A DNA stretch of 64,000 nt from Melastoma dodecandrum. Taxonomy: Eukaryota > Streptophyta > Magnoliopsida > Myrtales > Melastomataceae. Location: NCBI GenBank assembly GCA_029817715.1, contig JARUPY010000292.1, forward strand, positions 2,076,001-2,140,000, read 5' to 3'. Shown piece after piece: positions 1 to 9,072 of this stretch. Within the stretch, counting starts at the first letter, position 1. Each line of letters starts with the position of its first letter. The notes below the pieces were generated by a model. That model was not told the origin of the DNA. It worked only from the letters and a program-made list of their open reading frames with translations, and did not search any database. The position numbers and the translations under genes are program-made.

Positions 1-1
1 C

Positions 2-1264
2 CTGGACGAGGGCGAGGGCGACGAGACGGTCGCCGAGACCCTGGCCGACCGCCTCGCCTTCCGGATCGACCTCGGCGGCCTCGGCCGCGCCGACGTGGCG
101 GACGACTCGCCGGAGCCGGAACCCGAAGGCCCGCACGAGCCCGACCCGGTCGGCAGCCTCTGCGCGCTCGCCGAGGCTTTTGGCGTGGCGTCGCTGCGCG
201 GCCCGATCCTGGCGGCGCGGGTGGCGCGCAGGCTCGCCGGGGATCGACCGATCGGCCGGCAGGATATCGTCACGGCCGCGCGCCTCGTCCTGGCCCCCCG
301 CGCCACGCGCCTGCCCGCCCCGGAGAACGGCGAGCCCGAGACCGCGGAGCCGCCGGCCGAAGCCCCCGCGGAGCCCCCCGCCGAGGCGGCGGATCCGGCC
401 GCCCCGGACGCGGCTGACGACGTGGTTCTGGAAGCCGTGCGGGCGGCGATCCCACCGGATCTCCTCAGTCAGCTGCTGTCCGGCCGGCAGCGCGTCGCGG
501 GCGCGAAGGCCGGCCGGGTCGGTCAGGCGGCGGCGGCACGGACCGGGCGGCCGATCGGCAGCCGGCGGGGCGATCCCCGGCGGGCACGCCTCGATCTGCT
601 CGGGACCTTGAGGGCGGCGGCGCCCTGGCAGGCCATCCGCCGGGGAGACGGAGAGACGCGCCGCATCGTCGTCCGGCGCGACGACCTGCGGATCCGGATC
701 CTGCGGCAGCGGACCGAGACCACCACGGTGTTCTGCGTCGATGCGTCGGGTTCGGCCGCCCTGGAGCGGCTGGCCGAGGCCAAGGGCGCGGTCGAATTGC
801 TGCTGGCCGAGGCCTATGTCCGGCGCGACCGGGTGGCGCTGGTGGCGTTCCGGGGCGCGGGCGCCGAGCTGGTCCTGCCGCCGACGCGCTCGCTCACCCG
901 GGCCAAGCGCGGGCTCTCGGGGTTGCCCGGTGGCGGGGGCACGCCCCTGGCGGCCGGGATCGACGCCGCGGTCGCGGTGGCGCTCGGCGTGCGCCGGGGC
1001 GGCAGCCGGCCGGCGATCGTGCTGCTGACCGACGGGCGCGCCAATGTCGCGCGCTCGGGGCAGGGCGGTCGTGCCCGCGCGGGGGCGGAGGCCCTGCAGG
1101 CGGCCCGAGCCTTGCGGGCGGCCGGTCTGCCGGCCCTCGTGGTCGATACCGGGAGTCGGGGCGAGGAGGCCCGGGCGGTCGCGGACGCGATGGGCGCCCG
1201 CTATCTGAAGCTGCCGCGCGCCGAGGCCGGTCGGCTCAGCGCGGCGGTGCGGGCGGCGCTCTGA
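2..1264 (+). CDS. bchD: Magnesium chelatase subunit D (5' truncated by window)
   Basis: The reading frame is open from base 2, so the gene begins before the window; the GTG at 95 is internal. BchD works with BchI and BchH to insert Mg2+ into protoporphyrin IX, the first committed step of bacteriochlorophyll synthesis. The visible 420 residues show the end of the degenerate AAA+ domain, then a Pro/Glu/Ala-rich acidic linker, then a C-terminal von Willebrand A (integrin I) domain. The MIDAS metal site is clear: DASGS near the domain start, a GGGGTPL loop and a TDGRAN loop. The family is usually about 550-600 aa, so roughly a quarter lies upstream, presumably after bchI. bchO follows on the same strand after 375 bp. 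Confidence 0.93.
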   Translation: MDEGEGDETVAETLADRLAFRIDLGGLGRADVADDSPEPEPEGPHEPDPVGSLCALAEAFGVASLRGPILAARVARRLAGDRPIGRQDIVTAARLVLAPRATRLPAPENGEPETAEPPAEAPAEPPAEAADPAAPDAADDVVLEAVRAAIPPDLLSQLLSGRQRVAGAKAGRVGQAAAARTGRPIGSRRGDPRRARLDLLGTLRAAAPWQAIRRGDGETRRIVVRRDDLRIRILRQRTETTTVFCVDASGSAALERLAEAKGAVELLLAEAYVRRDRVALVAFRGAGAELVLPPTRSLTRAKRGLSGLPGGGGTPLAAGIDAAVAVALGVRRGGSRPAIVLLTDGRANVARSGQGGRARAGAEALQAARALRAAGLPALVVDTGSRGEEARAVADAMGARYLKLPRAEAGRLSAAVRAAL

Positions 1265-1282
1265 GCGCCGCGGCCGTGCGGC

Positions 1283-1429
1283 TCAGAGGTGGCCGGCGCC
1301 GCCGAGATCGGCGAGGCGCTGGTGGTGGGCGAGCCAGGCGTTCAGCATGTCGCGGACGATGGCGCGGAGGCTCCAGCCGCCGGCCGCCGGGGCGGCGATG
1401 TTCTGGGTCGAGGAGGTGAAGAGGATCAT
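1283..1429 (-). CDS. Small hypothetical protein (48 aa)
   Basis: A short frame on the opposite strand between bchD and bchO. I chose the ATG at 1429 because a GGAG lies 6 bases upstream; the frame is open further upstream but without a supported start. Third codon positions are almost all G or C, as in real genes here. The predicted peptide has a hydrophobic/Ala-Gly start and a C-terminal amphipathic stretch (WSLRAIVRDMLNAWLAHHQR) faintly reminiscent of DUF1127 (YjiS-like) peptides but lacking their terminal motif. Function unknown. It ends 19 bases from the bchD stop in a convergent arrangement. Confidence 0.45.
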   Translation of the reverse strand: MILFTSSTQNIAAPAAGGWSLRAIVRDMLNAWLAHHQRLADLGGAGHL

Positions 1430-1639
1430 GGCCTGCTCCAAAGTCGGGCGCTGCGTCTTGTTCTTGTGGGACGAGACTATGTCCCCCCTGTTGCAGCGCA
1501 GCAATCGGGTCGCGCTCAGCGGTGGCATGCGGCCGTCGCATGGGATTCTTCAAGATAACGAAATACTTCCGGCTTTGCACGATAGCGCCGCCGCGCGCGG
1601 CGGGCCGATCCGGTTTGATGCGGTGCGGGAGGCGCGGGC

Positions 1640-2539
1640 GTGCTGAACCCCTTCGACGCGGACCGTCCGGACTGGGAGGCCGAGGGGCGGGACTGGCCGC
1701 ACCGAACGGCGAGCCGCTTCGTCGAGGCGGCCGGCCTCCGCTGGCACGTGCAGGAACTCGGCCGGCCGGAGGCGCCGGAGCTGCTGCTGCTGCACGGGAC
1801 CGGGGCGGCCACCCATTCCTGGCGGGGCCTGGCGCCGCTCCTGGCGCGGGACTTCTTCGTGGTCGCCCCGGACCTGCCGGGTCATGGCTTCACGGACCCG
1901 CTGCCGGATTCCGACCTGTCGCTGCCCGGCATGGCGCGGGCGGTGGCGGCTCTGGTGGCCGCGCTCGGCCGGCCGCCGGTGCTCGCGGCCGGTCACTCCG
2001 CAGGCGCGGCCGTGCTGGCCCGGATGTGTCTCGACGGCTCCATCGCGCCCCGGCTGCTGGCGGCCTTCAACGGGGCCCTCGCGCCGCTGCCGGGGGCTGC
2101 GAGCCTCCTGTTCCCCAGCATGGCACGGCTGCTGTTCCTGAACCCGTTCACCCCAAGAATCTTCGCCTGGACGGCGGACCGGTCGGCGGCGAAGCGGCTG
2201 ATCGAGGGGACCGGCTCGCGCCTCGATCCGCAGGGCGTCGAACTCTACCGGCGGCTCTTCGCGCGGGCCGGCCATGTCCGCGGGGCGCTCGGCATGATGG
2301 CGAACTGGGACCTCGACGGCCTGCATCGGGCCCTGCCGGGCCTGAAGACCCGCACCCTGCTGATCGTCGGCGGCGACGACCGGGCGATCCGGCCCGACAC
2401 CGCCTTCGGCGTGCGCGACCGGCTACCGGACGCGCGGGTCGCGCTGATCCGCGGCCTCGGCCACCTCGCCCACGAGGAGGCGCCGGAGCGGGTGGCGGAA
2501 GTGCTGCTGGAGGAGGCGCGAAGCGTCGGCATCCTGTGA
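1640..2539 (+). CDS. bchO: Alpha/beta-hydrolase BchO
   Basis: 299 aa, GTG start with a GGGAGG Shine-Dalgarno about 8 bases upstream. The N-terminal block (WEAEGRDWPHRTASRFVEAA, then GLRWHVQ) is typical of BchO, an alpha/beta-hydrolase always found with bchI/bchD in purple bacteria; its substrate is not firmly established and a role in Mg-chelation is assumed from context. The fold is visible as an oxyanion-loop HGTG, a nucleophile elbow GHSAGA, an acid D in VGGDD and a C-terminal catalytic H in GLGHLAHEE. It follows bchD on the same strand after 375 bp, so co-transcription is likely unless a promoter lies in the gap. Confidence 0.88.
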   Translation: MLNPFDADRPDWEAEGRDWPHRTASRFVEAAGLRWHVQELGRPEAPELLLLHGTGAATHSWRGLAPLLARDFFVVAPDLPGHGFTDPLPDSDLSLPGMARAVAALVAALGRPPVLAAGHSAGAAVLARMCLDGSIAPRLLAAFNGALAPLPGAASLLFPSMARLLFLNPFTPRIFAWTADRSAAKRLIEGTGSRLDPQGVELYRRLFARAGHVRGALGMMANWDLDGLHRALPGLKTRTLLIVGGDDRAIRPDTAFGVRDRLPDARVALIRGLGHLAHEEAPERVAEVLLEEARSVGIL

Positions 2540-2600
2540 ACCCGGTCTTCGGCCGAGGCACCGCGGGTCATACCGTTTTCCGGTCGATCGGATCGGTTGC

Positions 2601-2690
2601 CGTCCTTGCGAGCGGAGCGAAGCAATCCAGCGGCGACACGCTGATCGACGTCCCGCTGCCCCGGGTCGCTTCGGTGCGCCGCGAAGACGG
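2601..2690. repeat. Dispersed palindromic repeat, family A copy 1
   Basis: About 90 bp with inverted ends: a left arm containing GAGCGGAGCGAAGCAATCCA and a right arm of the type GGTCGCTTCGGTGCGCCGCG ending GACGG. The same pattern recurs eight more times in this window, always between genes. It accounts for most of the 380-bp gap between bchO and the next gene (2540-2920); I see no gene in the remainder. Confidence 0.75.
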
Positions 2691-2920
2691 AGCGGGCTGC
2701 ACAGGCCGGAGCATTCAACCGGAAATCGTATCGGAAGGGGCCGCGTCGCCCGTCGAGCCTGGCGCCCCGTGTGCCTGGGCGCGCGCGATGCGCCTTCACG
2801 GCGCCGGCAGCACACGCTCGGTCATTGGCATCGCATGACGATCTTGGAAAACCGGATTCCACTGGTCCGCATCATGCTCTAGAGCCAGCGGCGGAACCGG
2901 ATCAGGGAGCAGTCGAGACG

Positions 2921-3730
2921 ATGGCGAGACCCGTGATCGGCGTCATCGGCAATGCCCGTCTGCTCGACAACCGGTTCCCGGCGCAGATCGTCGGCGAGAA
3001 CAACATGCGGGCGCTGGCCGATGTGGCGGGCGCCCTGCCGCTGATGTTCGCCGCCACCCCGGCCGTCACCGATCTCGGCGATCTCCTCGACACGGTGGAC
3101 GGCATCCTGCTCACGGGCGGCCGGGCCAACGTCCACCCGACCCGGTTCGGGGCCGAGCCCTGCGCGGCACACGAGCCCTACGATGAGTCCCGCGATGCCG
3201 TGGCGTTGCCGCTGATCGAGGCCTGCGTGGCCCAAGGCGTCCCGCTGTTCGGCATCTGCCGCGGCTTCCAGGAGATGAACGTCGCCTTCGGCGGCAGCCT
3301 GCATCCCGAGATCCGCAACATACCCGGCCGCCTGAACCACCGGATGCCGCGTCTGGAGAACGGGGAGATTCATCCGGATCTGGAGGTGATCTTCGCCGAC
3401 CGTCACGACGTCCGCCTGACGCCGGGGGGCGCCTTCGCGCGGCTACTGGAATGCGAGACGATCCGGGTGAACTCCCTGCACGGCCAGGGCATCCTGGAGC
3501 CGGGCGCGCGGGTGGTGATCGAGGGCGTGGCCGAGGACGGGACGATCGAGGCGATCCGGATCCGCGACGCGGCGGGTTTCGCCCTGGGCGTGCAATGGCA
3601 TGCGGAGCACGATCCCGCGACCAATCCGATCAACCGGGTGCTGTTCGCGGCCTTCGGCGCCGCCGCCGCCGCGCATCACGAGGCCCGGACCGGCGCCCCC
3701 CGCGGCCGAGCCGCCGCGTTGTCGATCTGA
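2921..3730 (+). CDS. Gamma-glutamyl-gamma-aminobutyrate hydrolase family protein (peptidase C26)
   Basis: 269 aa. Class I glutamine-amidotransferase fold of the PuuD/peptidase C26 type, which hydrolyses gamma-glutamyl amides such as gamma-Glu-GABA in putrescine breakdown. The nucleophile is Cys113 in FGICRGFQEMN; the His-Glu pair is in VQWHAEHD near residue 225; the oxyanion-strand GILLTGGRANVHP is typical. The frame is open upstream, but ATG 2921 was chosen because the family signature begins directly after it (ARPVIGVIGN) and GGGAG lies 12 bases upstream. No other polyamine genes are adjacent, so the true substrate is open. It stands alone, 277 bp before the next gene. Confidence 0.85.
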   Translation: MARPVIGVIGNARLLDNRFPAQIVGENNMRALADVAGALPLMFAATPAVTDLGDLLDTVDGILLTGGRANVHPTRFGAEPCAAHEPYDESRDAVALPLIEACVAQGVPLFGICRGFQEMNVAFGGSLHPEIRNIPGRLNHRMPRLENGEIHPDLEVIFADRHDVRLTPGGAFARLLECETIRVNSLHGQGILEPGARVVIEGVAEDGTIEAIRIRDAAGFALGVQWHAEHDPATNPINRVLFAAFGAAAAAHHEARTGAPRGRAAALSI

Positions 3731-4007
3731 GACCTCAGTCGAAGCATCGAGCACGGCAACAGAGAAGCGCCGGTCGCAGGCCGTGCCAAGTTCTCCGGGG
3801 CCTAACATATGTTGATTGTAGAAGACTCGACAGCGGCACATCTTTCGCGGCGCACCGGATGTCTTGCGTGATCGCCGCATCACGCCCGCTTTCCCCGGAC
3901 GACCTGTCGCAGGCCGGAACGACACCCCCGCGGCGGGGTTCCCGGAGTCCCGCACGGCGGCTGCCCTCTTCTCGGGCACGCCTGCGCAGAATACGGGCAC
4001 GGACCAC

Positions 4008-4760
4008 ATGCAATTTCCCCGCGACGACCGAGAGCACCCCCGTGCCGAGGCCTTCCGCGCGTTCATCCGCAACCCGCCCTTCCCCTGCGTCGGGGCGAAG
4101 TCGGCGTTGTCGCGCGGTCGCATGACCATCGTGGTGGCCCGGGACATCACCTCGGGCTGGGACGACATGCGGATCTACCCGGCGCTCCTCGCCTTCGTGG
4201 CGCGCTACCGTCTCGAGCCGGACCTGTTCCAGAGCTTCGCGGTCGTGTTCGAGGGTCCCGGCGACCTCTCGGAGGAGGGATTCGAGGAGAACCTCTGGGC
4301 ACGCGCGCAATCGCTGACCGACAAGGATGCGTGGCTCGGCCAGCCGCACGATGCCCGCGTGGCGGACGATCCCGACAACCCGCACTTCTCCCTGAGCTTC
4401 GGCGGCGAGGCGTTCTTCGTGGTCGGCCTCCACCCGAACGCGAGCCGCCCGGCGCGGCGCTTCTCCTCGCCGGTGCTGGTCTTCAACCTGCACGCGCAGT
4501 TCGAGCGGCTGCGCGCGGAGGGGCGCTACGAGAAGCTGCGCGCCTCGATCTTGGAGCGCGACCAGGCGCTCGCCGGCAGCTTGAACCCGATGCTGGCGCG
4601 CCATGGCGACGCCTCTGAGGCCCGCCAGTACAGCGGCCGCGCGGTCGGCGCCGACTGGCGCTGCCCGTTGCAGGGTCGGCGGGCGCCGAGCCCGGAGGCG
4701 GAGGCATGGCATCCGCCGACCTTTCCCTTCGCGCGCGCCCGTCCCGGATACGGGGCCTGA
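4008..4760 (+). CDS. YqcI/YcgG family protein (putative heme-dependent N-oxygenase)
   Basis: 250 aa from ATG 4008; a 48-residue upstream extension is open but looks non-coding. Family hallmarks: FIRNPPFPCVGAKSAL at the N-terminus, FFVVGLHPNASRPARRF in the middle, and the C-terminal run NPMLARHGDASEARQYSGR followed by W-x-CP. One studied member of this family, GntA of guanitoxin biosynthesis, is a heme-dependent enzyme that hydroxylates a guanidine nitrogen; most members are uncharacterised. It is followed after 20 bp by a DUF1989 gene on the same strand, a family that includes carboxyguanidine deiminase subunits, so guanidine or ureido nitrogen chemistry is a fair inference. No toxin biosynthesis cluster is present here. 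Confidence 0.75.
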   Translation: MQFPRDDREHPRAEAFRAFIRNPPFPCVGAKSALSRGRMTIVVARDITSGWDDMRIYPALLAFVARYRLEPDLFQSFAVVFEGPGDLSEEGFEENLWARAQSLTDKDAWLGQPHDARVADDPDNPHFSLSFGGEAFFVVGLHPNASRPARRFSSPVLVFNLHAQFERLRAEGRYEKLRASILERDQALAGSLNPMLARHGDASEARQYSGRAVGADWRCPLQGRRAPSPEAEAWHPPTFPFARARPGYGA

Positions 4761-4780
4761 CACGAGCCATGGAGCCCGTC

Positions 4781-5398
4781 ATGAACCAAGCGGACGTACA
4801 GCGGATCGAGCCGCGCTCGGGCGTCGCCTTCACCCTCGACCGGGGCCAGCGCCTCACGGTGATCGACCCCCGCGGCGAGCAGGTGGCCGACCTCGTGGCC
4901 TACAACCGGCACGACACGGGGGAGGTGATCTCGTCCGGCCGGACCCTCGACTATGCCAGCCGGATCTATCTCACCACCGGCGATCCGCTCTACTCGAACC
5001 GCTCGAACGTGCTTCTGCGCATCGTCGAGGACACGGTAGGGCGGCACGATTTCCTGCTGACCCCGTGCTCGGCCGACACGTTCCGGATCATCTACGGCGA
5101 CACCGACCCGCATCGCGGCTGCTTCGGCAACCTCGCGGCGGCGCTTGCGCCCTACGGCATCGCGCCGGACGCGATCCCGGTGGCGTTCAACTGCTTCATG
5201 AACGTGCCGATCGACGGCACGACCGGGGCGCTCACCGTCGAGCCGCCGCTCAGCCGGGCCGGGGACCGCATCGTGTTCGTGGCCGAGACCGACCTGATCA
5301 TCGGCCTGACCGCCTGCTCGGCGCCGCAGTCCAACAACGGCAGCTTCAAGCCCATCCACTACCGCATCGACTGTCCGCGGGCGGCGATACTTTCATGA
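4781..5398 (+). CDS. DUF1989 (urea carboxylase-associated) family protein
   Basis: 205 aa. The ATG at 4781 was chosen because GGAG lies 6 bases upstream; the in-frame ATG at 4769 lacks a site. Conserved DUF1989 blocks are all present: GEQVADLVAYN, SNRSNVLLRIVEDTVGRHDF, TPCSADTFRI, the HRGCFGNLAAAL segment with Cys and His, and VAFNCFMNVPID. The family holds urea-carboxylase-associated proteins and the CgdA/CgdB subunits of carboxyguanidine deiminase, which are metal enzymes releasing ammonia. No urea carboxylase or allophanate hydrolase gene is adjacent, so this is not the canonical guanidine operon. It probably forms a two-gene unit with the preceding YqcI/YcgG gene. Confidence 0.8.
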   Translation: MNQADVQRIEPRSGVAFTLDRGQRLTVIDPRGEQVADLVAYNRHDTGEVISSGRTLDYASRIYLTTGDPLYSNRSNVLLRIVEDTVGRHDFLLTPCSADTFRIIYGDTDPHRGCFGNLAAALAPYGIAPDAIPVAFNCFMNVPIDGTTGALTVEPPLSRAGDRIVFVAETDLIIGLTACSAPQSNNGSFKPIHYRIDCPRAAILS

Positions 5399-5645
5399 GA
5401 CATCGCCTTATTCAAACCAGAAGAGCAGGAAAACAATGCCCATGATGGCGTGCTCCATCGTCTCTCGCATGTAGATCAGCCGCTGCGCTGCGCGAGAGGC
5501 TGATGAATGTTTGTCATTTACTAACCTTATCGGGGGACATTGGCCGGGCTCAGCGCGGTCGGGGCCGGAGATCCCGCCCACGGACCGCTGCGCGACCCGC
5601 CGCCGGCACCTCGACGGCCACCACCATCTCGCATTCGGTACCCGG

Positions 5646-7385
5646 ATGACACCCACATCGAACGACCGCCCGACCGCCGGATTCCGCGCGCCGTGGCGCG
5701 GGCTCGCGCACGTGAAGCTGGCCCATAAGCTGGCGGCGGTGATGGCCCTGGTGGTGCTGGCCGTGGGCGCCCTCAGCGCACTGAGCTTCTTCGATACCCG
5801 CGCGTCGGCGCTCGAGGACCGCGCGATCATGACGAAGCGCCTCACCGAGATCGCCCAGAGCCTGGTCGTTCATTACGAGGCGCTCGCGACCGCGGGACAG
5901 ATGCCGCTGGCCGAGGCGCAGAAATCGGCCCTGGCGGCGATCAGCGCCCTGCGCTTCGGCAACGAGGACTACTTCTTCGTCCTCTCCTCCGACGGAAAAC
6001 TGATCGCCAACGCCTTCAACGCCAAGAACGTCGGCAAGCAGGTCCTCGATCAGACCGACATCCCCGGCGGCAAGCGCTACTTCGCCGAGATGGTCGAGAC
6101 CGCCCAGCGCGACGGGTCGGGCATCGTGAATTACATGAAGCCGCGGCCCGGCGGGACCGAGCCGGTCGAGAAGATCGCCAGCGTGCAGATGTTCAAGCCC
6201 TGGGGCTGGATCATCGCCACCGGCCTCTATCGCGACGACGTCTACGCGGACGTGCGCGCCCGCGCGACCACGATCGCCCTCTGGTCCGCCGGCCTCGCCC
6301 TGCCGGTCGTGGCCCTGCTCCTGCTCATCGGCAACAGCCTGTCGCGCCCGATCATCCGCCTGACCGCCGGGATGCGCGGCTTGGCCGGCGGCGACCTCTC
6401 GGCCACCGTCCCGGACCAGGCGCGCGGCGACGAGGTCGGCGCCATGGCCCGCGCCGTCCAGGTCTTCAAGGACGCGCTGATCGCCAAGCGCGCGGCCGAC
6501 GCCGCCGCGGTGTCGGAGAACGCGGCCAAGATGCGCCGCGCGGAGGTGCTGGATGCGGTCACCGCCCGGTTCGACGCGCAGGTCAGCGCGCTGACGCAGG
6601 GTCTGGCCTCGGCCGCGGTGGAAATGGAGGCCACCGCCCAGGCGATGACGCGCACGGCCGCCCGCACCACCGAGCAATCGGTGCGCGTGAGCGCGGTCTC
6701 CGAGCAGACGTCGAGCAACGTCCAGACCGTGGCGGCCGCCAGCGAGGAGATGTCCGCCTCGATCCAAGAGATCGCGGCCCGCGTCGCCCAATCCTCGGTC
6801 ATGGCCGACCAGGCGAGCACCGACGTCGCCCGGACCAACGAGCTGATGCAGGTCCTGTCCCGGGGGACGGAGCAGATCAGCGAGGTGATGGGTCTGATCG
6901 CGGGAATCGCCGGGCAGACCAACCTGCTCGCCCTCAACGCGACCATCGAGGCGGCCCGGGCCGGCGAGGCCGGCAAGGGCTTCGCCGTGGTGGCCGGCGA
7001 GGTGAAGGCCCTGGCCTCGCAGACCGCCAAGGCCACCGAGACGATCGCCGGCCAGATCGCGGCGATCCAGGGTGAGACCCGGCACGCCGTCGAGTCCATG
7101 CGGGCGATCGGCGGGTCGATCGACGAGATGCGCACGGTCGCGCTGAGCGTGGCTGCCGCCATGGAGGAGCAGGGGGCGGCGACCAGCGAGATCGTCCGGA
7201 ACGTCTCGCAGGCGGCCCAAGGCACCCAGGCGGTGAGCGCCGACATCGCCGACGTGCACAAGGCCGCCGGCGATACCGGGGCGGCTTCCGGGCAGGTCCT
7301 GAGCGCCGCGCAGGAGCTGGCGCGCTATTCGGCGAGCCTCGGCCAGGAGGTCTCCACCTTCCTCGCCGCGGTGAAGGCCGCCTGA
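5646..7385 (+). CDS. Methyl-accepting chemotaxis protein
   Basis: 579 aa. Order of parts: short cytoplasmic N-terminus, TM1 around residues 28-48 ([20 protein letters not shown]), periplasmic single-Cache (sCache_2) sensor with [17 protein letters not shown] and the [14 protein letters not shown] end, TM2 around 205-230, HAMP domain ([17 protein letters not shown]), then a coiled-coil signalling domain with the hairpin tip [20 protein letters not shown] and [15 protein letters not shown]. The sCache_2 class often binds small organic acids; the ligand here is unknown. ATG 5646 lacks a convincing Shine-Dalgarno, but upstream codons look non-coding. No C-terminal CheR-tethering pentapeptide. It stands alone. 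Confidence 0.92.
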   Translation: MTPTSNDRPTAGFRAPWRGLAHVKLAHKLAAVMALVVLAVGALSALSFFDTRASALEDRAIMTKRLTEIAQSLVVHYEALATAGQMPLAEAQKSALAAISALRFGNEDYFFVLSSDGKLIANAFNAKNVGKQVLDQTDIPGGKRYFAEMVETAQRDGSGIVNYMKPRPGGTEPVEKIASVQMFKPWGWIIATGLYRDDVYADVRARATTIALWSAGLALPVVALLLLIGNSLSRPIIRLTAGMRGLAGGDLSATVPDQARGDEVGAMARAVQVFKDALIAKRAADAAAVSENAAKMRRAEVLDAVTARFDAQVSALTQGLASAAVEMEATAQAMTRTAARTTEQSVRVSAVSEQTSSNVQTVAAASEEMSASIQEIAARVAQSSVMADQASTDVARTNELMQVLSRGTEQISEVMGLIAGIAGQTNLLALNATIEAARAGEAGKGFAVVAGEVKALASQTAKATETIAGQIAAIQGETRHAVESMRAIGGSIDEMRTVALSVAAAMEEQGAATSEIVRNVSQAAQGTQAVSADIADVHKAAGDTGAASGQVLSAAQELARYSASLGQEVSTFLAAVKAA

Positions 7386-7584
7386 GCTGGAAGCGCCTCG
7401 ACCCTGCAAGGGTGGTCGGCGCACACGCACCCGAAGACGATTCGCGCCACCGTATCGGGAGTCGGATCCGGCCGGCTCGGTCGCTTGCGCCCCATAGGAA
7501 CGCCCGTCGCACGACGCGCTTGTCGCCCAGTCCGACAGGCCGTGATGGCGGGCCACCCGCCTTGGCGGTGGTAGTGGCACTTGC

Positions 7585-8838
7585 TCACGCGATCCCGTCG
7601 ATCGCCACCCGCAGATGCTCCGGCCCGCGCAAGGCTGCGCCCTGCCGGTAGGGCGGCGGATCCTCGATCAGGCGCGGCGCCTCGAGCCGGCGGGCCAGCG
7701 CGGTCAGCGCCGCCTCGGCCTCGAACCGGGCGAGCGGGGCGCCCACGCAATAATGCAGGCTGCCGCCGAATCCGAGGTGGCGGGTGCCGGTCCGGTCCGG
7801 GTCGAACCGGTCCGGGTCCGGAAAGACCGCTTCGTCGCGGTTGCCGGCGGCCAGAAGCAGCACGAGGTCGGCGCCCTCCGGGATCGTCACGCCCGCGATG
7901 TCGATGGCCGAGAGCGTCTTGCGGGTCCGGAACTGCACCGGCGGCTCGTAGCGCAGCAATTCCTCGATCAGACGCGGGGCCCGCATCGGATCCTGGCGCA
8001 GGCGCTCCAGCTCGTCGGGATGGCGCAGCAGGGTGAGCAGGCCGTTGGTGATCAGGTTCACGGTGGTCTCGTGGCCCGCCACCAGCATCAGGATCGATGT
8101 GGCGATCAGGTCGTAATCGCCCATCTTCACCCCTGCCGGGGTCGCGTGATTGGCGAGCCCCGACAGCATGTCGTCCTGCGGGTGCTTGCGCTTCTCCTTG
8201 ATCAGGTCGGCCATGTAGCCGCCGATCGCGTCGAAGGTCCGGCTGTTCTTGGCGCGGATCTCGGGATCGGACAGGCTGTCGGGTTCGAGCGCGGTGGCGA
8301 GCTGCGTTGCCCATCCGTGGAACTTCGGCTCGTCCTCCCGGGGCACGCCGAACAACTCGCAGATCACCGTCACGGGCAGCGGGTAGGCGAGGTCGTCGAC
8401 GGCGTCGATCTCCCGGGCGCCGGACTTCTCGTCGAGGAGATCGGCCACCAGCCGGTCGGAGCGGCTGCGCATCGCCTGCACGCGCTCCTGGCTGAACTGG
8501 TGCATCACCGCGGAACGCAGGGTGTCGTGGTCGGGCGGATCGCGGAAGATGAAGACCCGGTGGCGGTCCATCATCCAGTCCTTGAGCGGCTTCACGATCA
8601 GGTCGGTGAGCGGGTTGCCGGTGCGCGGCCGGTCGGCGGGGGGCAGCGTGTCGGAACTCACCCGAGGGTCCTGCAGCAGGCGCGCGATGGTGCCGTGGCT
8701 CGCCGCCACCCAGGTCCCCTCCGCGGTGCCGTCGTCCTGGCGCGAGACGGGGTTCTGCCGCAGCTTGGCGTAGACCGGGTAGGGGTTCGGCCGGTTGGCG
8801 AAGTCCTTGACCTGATGGAGGAGCGTGGCGTCGGGCAT
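7585..8838 (-). CDS. Cytochrome P450
   Basis: 417 aa, soluble class I bacterial P450. I-helix oxygen-activation motif AGHETT at 254-259, ExxR motif EELLR at 292-296, and heme-binding loop FGGSLHYCVGAPLAR with the thiolate ligand Cys364. Length is normal. ATG 8838 is preceded by GGAG-like TAAGGAGACC about 5 bases upstream. Its likely redox partners, a ferredoxin and an FAD-dependent ferredoxin reductase, are encoded just upstream on the same strand, separated by 233 bp that include a hairpin after the reductase stop. The substrate cannot be told from the sequence; the self-contained electron chain suggests a catabolic or biosynthetic monooxygenase acting on a small hydrophobic compound. Confidence 0.92.
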   Translation of the reverse strand: MPDATLLHQVKDFANRPNPYPVYAKLRQNPVSRQDDGTAEGTWVAASHGTIARLLQDPRVSSDTLPPADRPRTGNPLTDLIVKPLKDWMMDRHRVFIFRDPPDHDTLRSAVMHQFSQERVQAMRSRSDRLVADLLDEKSGAREIDAVDDLAYPLPVTVICELFGVPREDEPKFHGWATQLATALEPDSLSDPEIRAKNSRTFDAIGGYMADLIKEKRKHPQDDMLSGLANHATPAGVKMGDYDLIATSILMLVAGHETTVNLITNGLLTLLRHPDELERLRQDPMRAPRLIEELLRYEPPVQFRTRKTLSAIDIAGVTIPEGADLVLLLAAGNRDEAVFPDPDRFDPDRTGTRHLGFGGSLHYCVGAPLARFEAEAALTALARRLEAPRLIEDPPPYRQGAALRGPEHLRVAIDGIA

Positions 8839-9035
8839 GCGGTCTCCTTATCCCAAGTTGCGCTGATCTTGACCCATGGGTCGGGATCAGCGCGTCCGGC
8901 GGACGCCCGCCGCCGCGCCGTCGCGCGGGCAGCCGGCGATGAGTCCGGCTCATCGCCGGCTGGTGTCAGAGCGCTCTCCGCCGAAGTGGATACCGGTTCG
9001 GCGCAAGGGAGCGCGTCGCAACAGGAACGATCTGA

Positions 9036-9072
9036 GGGCCGTGCCCGATCGCAACGCGACCGGGCACGGCCC
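9036..9072 (-). terminator. Perfect 12-bp hairpin at the end of the reductase gene
   Basis: Arms 9036-9047 and 9061-9072 are perfectly complementary with a 13-base loop, and the stop codon of the reductase begins inside the arm. There is no U tract, so it may be a weak or Rho-assisted terminator or an mRNA 3' stabiliser between the ferredoxin/reductase pair and the P450 gene. Confidence 0.5.

Noticed and set aside
5408..5470. A 20-codon hydrophobic peptide on the minus strand (METMEHAIMGIVFLLFWFE-like)
   Set aside because: No ribosome-binding site, too short to judge, and the longer frame containing it is shadow sequence.
5550..7580. Long open frame (676 codons) on the minus strand across the chemoreceptor gene
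   Set aside because: It is antisense to an unmistakable MCP; its His/Gly/Arg-rich text is typical of GC-rich shadow frames and has no family features.
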